From the NCBI RefSeq assembly GCF_030529325.1, contig NZ_JAUMXC010000014.1:1-48785 (forward strand): a DNA stretch of 48,785 nucleotides. Reading direction: 5' to 3'. The notes below the pieces were generated by a model. That model was not told the origin of the DNA. It saw only the letters and a list, made by a program, of their open reading frames with translations, and ran no database searches. The position numbers were made by a program, and so were the translations under genes. Numbering within the stretch: position 1 is the first letter of the stretch; every line of letters begins with the position of its first letter. Below, piece after piece: positions 45,461 to 48,785 of this stretch. Source of the DNA: Porphyromonas sp. (GTDB lineage: Bacteria > Bacteroidota > Bacteroidia > Bacteroidales > Porphyromonadaceae).

Positions 45461-46887
45461 GTCGTCCCTTAAAAAGCGTTTATAAGCGAGAGATTCTCCA
45501 ACAAAGGTCTCCCGCTTATTGTTTTGAGAGGAGCCAAAGAGCTCTCATGGCTCTTTTGAAGTTGTAAGCTGCCGCCGCCAACAGTAGGTTCACAGTATCC
45601 CCCATCACCCCCTTGTAAAAGTTGCGCCCTAAACGATGATCTGATTTCAAATGTCCAATGGTAGGTTCTATCCCTGCTCGCTTGCAGCATAGTTTGTGTT
45701 TCTTGCGCCTCTGATACCTACTATCCGAGGGCTTGGGGATATCGGGTATGAGAACCTGAGTCCCATTGACCTCTTTCTTACCCCGATAGCCTCTGTCGTC
45801 TGCCGGTATTTTGATCTTTCTTTGTGTAAGACGCTCCACTTGTGCCAACGCTGCTTCTATCGTTTGTCCATCATACTCATTACGAAAAGATTGGGCGCCA
45901 AGAATAATCTCGGTAGCCGAGCGTATGATGGATACCTTATTACCAAATTCGTACTTCTTATGCTCTTTACCCTTGCTGATGCATTGCACCTCGGGTTCGT
46001 GAATAGAATAAATCTTGTTCTGACTATAACGTCCTTGCGCAAGAATCGCCTCAAACCTCTCAATCAGCTCACTGTAAACAGAATGCTCTCCAAGATTACG
46101 CTTGAGTTCTCGGACTGATCTTCCGGCTATGATCCGCAATTTCTTGTCTGCCTTCAGTGCCTTCTTGCGATTCTTCGGATGATTTCGGAAACGCCGGTTC
46201 TGATAAATGCGATTTAAAACAACGGTATAGCTTTGGCGAAGAGGAAGATCCGATTTATGCACGATCTCCAGAACCTTGCGCACGATCTTTTTATGCAACT
46301 TGGCATCAGTCGGGAAGGTGATATTCTTTTCTTGAACGGTCGAATCAATAAAAGCAGTGTTATGATGGTGATCGTCATCATCTTCATTATTGACACGAAT
46401 GCTCTCCTGAAAAATGAGTTCTATCCCCTTTTCTCCAATACGATTATGAAAGTGTACCAACTCAGAAGAGGCACAGGGAGCACCGGGGGTAAACTCTTGC
46501 CTACCACAAAAGTATTGGTAGTAAGCGTTTTCACTCCATTGCTCCACAACGGATTCATCTGAGAGATTACGAAGGTGTTTGAGAATCAACAAGCCACACA
46601 TCAAACGAATGGGTTTAGCAGGGCGACCATTATTCTGACAATAGAGAGGAACGAAAGCTGTGTCGAATTTCTCCCAATGTATTTTGTCGGCTAGTCTGTA
46701 GAGTGGGTGTGATTGTTCAGCATGTCCGATAGACTGCTGAATAATGATGGAATGCTATGGGACTTTGTAATCATGAAAAATCTGCAAGTTTCCTACCTCG
46801 AAGATAACAAAACCTGCAGATTTGATAAAGAATATCAATGTATATTCCCCTGAATAACAGAGATTAAATATCTTTTCAAGGGGTGAC
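45461..46887 (-). mobile_element. IS5-like insertion sequence
   Basis: Imperfect terminal inverted repeats bound a 1427-base element. The left end reads GTCGTCCCTTAAAAAG and the right end, on the other strand, GTCACCCCTTGAAAAG (13 of 16 identical). Both ends are flanked by TA, a likely two-base target duplication. It carries one DDE transposase gene on the minus strand, which is frameshifted. The element separates the serpin from guaB. The exact IS name needs an ISfinder search. Confidence 0.85.
45516..46774 (-). pseudogene. IS5-family DDE transposase, N-terminal frameshift
   Basis: The main frame (362 codons from 46604) reads as a DDE transposase. It has the first Asp in AFIDSTVQEKN, the second in PADDRGYRGKK and the final block RAGIEPTIGHLK with Glu. 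The proper N-terminus lies in another frame, from ATG 46774 (MITKSHSIPSLFSSLSDMLN). It runs out of frame near 46715-46717, where one base appears lost. Adding one base gives DMLNQSHPLYRLADKIHW and a continuous protein of about 419 aa. The main frame itself has no ATG before a stop just upstream. The middle domain is intact, so the loss is probably recent. Confidence 0.85.
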
Positions 46888-46930
46888 TAGATAAGAAAAT
46901 TAAGCTATATCCAACCAACGGTCTAAAATA

Positions 46931-46974
46931 CAAATCCCTGTATCTTACCAAAATCAATAAGATACAGGGATTTG
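46931..46974 (-). terminator. guaB terminator
   Basis: CAAATCCCTGTATCTTA (46931-46947) and TAAGATACAGGGATTTG (46958-46974) form a perfect 17-base stem with a ten-base loop, 24 bases after the guaB stop on the minus strand. Confidence 0.85.
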
Positions 46975-46997
46975 TGCTTGTACGTTGATATCTGATA

Positions 46998-48485
46998 TTA
47001 CTCCTTCAGTATGACATCGTGAGCACCACCTTCCACTATAGAAGTGCTTGAGACTAATGTGATCTTTGCATATTTTCTCAGGTGATTAAGATCTGTGGCT
47101 CCGCAGCTGCACATGGTTGCTTTCATCTTACCTAAAGTGACAGCAAGATTGTCCTTCATTGCCCCCGCATATGGTACATAGCTGTCCACTCCTTCTTCAA
47201 AAGTAAGACCCTCTTCGCCTCCACTATCGTACCGCTGCCAGTTTTTTGCTCTGTTTGAACCCTCTCCCCAATACTCTTTTACGTAGTTATTCCCGACCTT
47301 GAGAACCTTTGTTGGGCTTTCGTCAAAGCGTGCAAAGTAGCGACCCATCATCAAAAAGTCCGCCCCCATGGCTAAGGCCAAAGTCATGTGGTAATCGTGG
47401 ACAATACCTCCATCACTACATACTGGGATATATGTTCCTGTTTTTTCAAAATAACGGTCACGAGCCTCAGCGATATCTATTACTGCAGTTGCTTGCCCAC
47501 GACCAATCCCTTTTTGCTCGCGGGTGATACATATCGATCCTCCGCCGATACCAACCTTGATGAAGTCTGCTCCGGCCTCAACGAGATACAAAAAACCCTC
47601 TTCGTCAACGACATTGCCGGCTCCCACGGGTATATCATATCTTTCCTTGATCCACTTGAGGCACTCCGCCTGCCATTCGCTGTAGCCATCCGAAGAGTCT
47701 ATGCACAAGACATCTGCTCCTGCTTCTACTAGTGCGGGGACACGCTCCATATAATCTCTGGTGTTGATACCAGCCCCTACCAGTAGAGTTTTGTTCTTCT
47801 TGTCGGACAGTTCGTGTGGGTTTTGTCTGTGGCTGTCGTAGTCTTTACGGAATACAAAGTAGCAGAGACGACCATCTTCGTCAATGATAGGGAGTGTATT
47901 GAGTTTGTGTTCCCAAATGATGTCGTTAGCTTCGGATAGAGTGATACCGAGTTTGCCTACGGTAAGTTTGTTGAACGGAGTCATGAACTCCTCTATCTTT
48001 CGTTCTCTGGAGTCAGTGCTGAGTCGATAATCCCTACTGGTTACTATCCCAAGGAGCTTCCCATTGGGTTGGCCGTCATCGGTGATAGCCACTGTCGAGT
48101 GACCTGTCTTTTTGACCAGTGCTAAAACATCAGCGAGAGTATTTGCCGGAGTGAGATTGGAGTCACTGGTAACAAATCCGGCTTTAAACTTTTTCACCTT
48201 ATGGACCATTTCCGCTTGTGACGCAACACTTTGAGATCCGAAGATAAATGAAAGACCACCATTTCGTGCCAATTCTATAGCCAAGGTATCATTGGATACA
48301 GACTGCATGATTGCCGACACAAAAGGGATATTAAGGTGTATCCCTGCTTCGGGATTATCTTTTGTGAATTTTGTCAGTGGAGTTCTCAGGCTTATATTGT
48401 CCGGAGTGCACTGCTTGGTGGTGAGTCCGGGGATCAATAGATATTCGCCAAAAGTGCGAGAAACGTGTTCGGTGTAAATAGCCAT
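46998..48485 (-). CDS. guaB: IMP dehydrogenase
   Basis: Converts IMP to XMP with NAD, the first committed step of guanine nucleotide synthesis. At 495 aa it has the usual TIM barrel interrupted by a pair of CBS domains (about 105-225; [21 protein letters not shown]). The catalytic loop reads [21 protein letters not shown] with Cys319, instead of the commoner GPGSICTTR; the variant with [10 protein letters not shown] occurs in other IMPDHs. DSSDGYSEW and the phosphate loop SDGGIVHD are also present. ATG 48485 (MAIYTEH) fits the family; a longer in-frame start at 48569 adds 28 non-conserved residues and lies upstream of the candidate -7 promoter box at 48527-48534, so it would be cut off from it. 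GMP reductase is less likely because of the CBS domains. Confidence 0.93.
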   Translation of the reverse strand: MAIYTEHVSRTFGEYLLIPGLTTKQCTPDNISLRTPLTKFTKDNPEAGIHLNIPFVSAIMQSVSNDTLAIELARNGGLSFIFGSQSVASQAEMVHKVKKFKAGFVTSDSNLTPANTLADVLALVKKTGHSTVAITDDGQPNGKLLGIVTSRDYRLSTDSRERKIEEFMTPFNKLTVGKLGITLSEANDIIWEHKLNTLPIIDEDGRLCYFVFRKDYDSHRQNPHELSDKKNKTLLVGAGINTRDYMERVPALVEAGADVLCIDSSDGYSEWQAECLKWIKERYDIPVGAGNVVDEEGFLYLVEAGADFIKVGIGGGSICITREQKGIGRGQATAVIDIAEARDRYFEKTGTYIPVCSDGGIVHDYHMTLALAMGADFLMMGRYFARFDESPTKVLKVGNNYVKEYWGEGSNRAKNWQRYDSGGEEGLTFEEGVDSYVPYAGAMKDNLAVTLGKMKATMCSCGATDLNHLRKYAKITLVSSTSIVEGGAHDVILKE

Positions 48486-48526
48486 ATTATTAGATGTTAT
48501 CAAATTGAGAAAAAACAATTTGCCTA

Positions 48527-48534
48527 CAAAAATA
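48527..48534 (-). promoter_or_regulatory. Candidate guaB promoter, -7 box
   Basis: TATTTTTG on the minus strand fits TAnnTTTG and lies 41 bases upstream of the chosen ATG. Confidence 0.5.
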
Positions 48535-48577
48535 CGAAATAATTCTCTGAAAGATAGTAGGAGCGCCACTCTTTCAT

Positions 48578-48716
48578 GGCAACCGCATCAAAAAACTCGA
48601 TAAAATACAAGTTGCTAATTTTCAAATGATTGCCTTTTGAGGATTATATTCAAAGATAAAGAATGCACTCAAAGCTATGATTGATAATCAGACACTTACA
48701 TTTTGATGCGGTTGCC
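48578..48716. mobile_element. MITE-like element with 16-base terminal inverted repeats
   Basis: GGCAACCGCATCAAAA (48578-48593) and TTTTGATGCGGTTGCC (48701-48716) are perfect inverted repeats bounding a 139-base AT-rich segment with no coding frame. The same 16-base word starts a second element at 48732, so this is a non-autonomous relative or an internally deleted copy. Confidence 0.7.
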
Positions 48717-48727
48717 CCGGTCTACTG

Positions 48728-48785
48728 TCATGGCAACCGCATCAAAATAGGCTTATCTTTGGGTTATGGATGTACAAGATTATTT
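48728..48785 (+). mobile_element. Left end of a second element sharing the same terminal repeat (cut by window edge)
   Basis: TCATGGCAACCGCATCAAAA at 48728-48747 repeats 48574-48593 exactly over 20 bases. It is followed after 18 bases by an ATG. The distance from terminal repeat to start codon fits an insertion sequence whose transposase runs off the right edge. Confidence 0.55.
48766..48785 (+). CDS. Possible transposase start (6 codons, truncated)
   Basis: ATG at 48766 opens a frame reading MDVQDY before the window ends. Too short to identify; its place 18 bases inside a terminal repeat suggests a transposase. The call rests on context only. Confidence 0.35.

Noticed and set aside
45696-46562. 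Plus-strand frames across the IS element
   Set aside because: They are antisense to the transposase and carry no domain signal.

Overview
The window reads as a chromosomal segment of a Bacteroidota bacterium, most likely a Bacteroidales close to Porphyromonas. The evidence is a Bacteroidetes-type 16S 3' end, many TAnnTTTG -7 promoter boxes with little sign of Shine-Dalgarno initiation, a FimA/Mfa1-type fimbrillin, a GT3-type glycogen synthase, BACON-domain and conjugative-transposon remnants, and a Bacteroidetes set of housekeeping genes. The genus is inferred; Bacteroidota is much safer.

Layout. 1-330: the last bases of a 16S rRNA gene followed at once by a hairpin terminator, with no spacer tRNA or 23S before gyrA. 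330-7672: gyrA, a TPR periplasmic protein and a two-lobed M16 peptidase. 7680-10150: an accessory scar holding a frameshifted BACON-domain gene, a related fragment and the decayed GH24-like lysozyme of a conjugative transposon. 10223-18590: housekeeping genes ppdK, an LptF/LptG-like permease, ribBA, prfB (with its programmed +1 frameshift) and efp. 18747-23753: an isolated fimbrillin-like lipoprotein, then two tandem rhomboids, an EEP-family hydrolase and cdsA. 24031-28793: panC, a GHL10 hydrolase, purM and prfA. 28818-35387: seven plus-strand cobalamin genes (cobU, cobT, cobS, cobC, cobQ, cobD, cbiB) that attach the aminopropanol arm and assemble the nucleotide loop; no corrin-ring genes are present, so the window suits salvage or late synthesis. 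35469-38537 (minus): tsaD, pncC and recQ. 39083-42358: glycogen synthase, a PlsC-like acyltransferase, a nitrilase-family omega-amidase candidate and tRNA-Pro. 42516-45220 (minus): a small exported protein, an HXXEE membrane protein and a serpin lipoprotein. 45461-46887: an IS5-like element whose transposase is frameshifted. 46998-48485 (minus): guaB. 48574-48785: a MITE-like element and the start of a second element sharing its terminal repeat.

Most genes are ordinary housekeeping genes. I did not find a clearly new multi-gene system. The best leads are the lone 16S 3' end, the unusual quinolone-contact residues of GyrA, a serpin with a predicted Lys P1, the orphan fimbrillin, a small dispersed intergenic repeat family, a three-hairpin array inside the cobalamin cluster, a codon-usage step inside cobQ, and the MITE/IS pair at the right edge.
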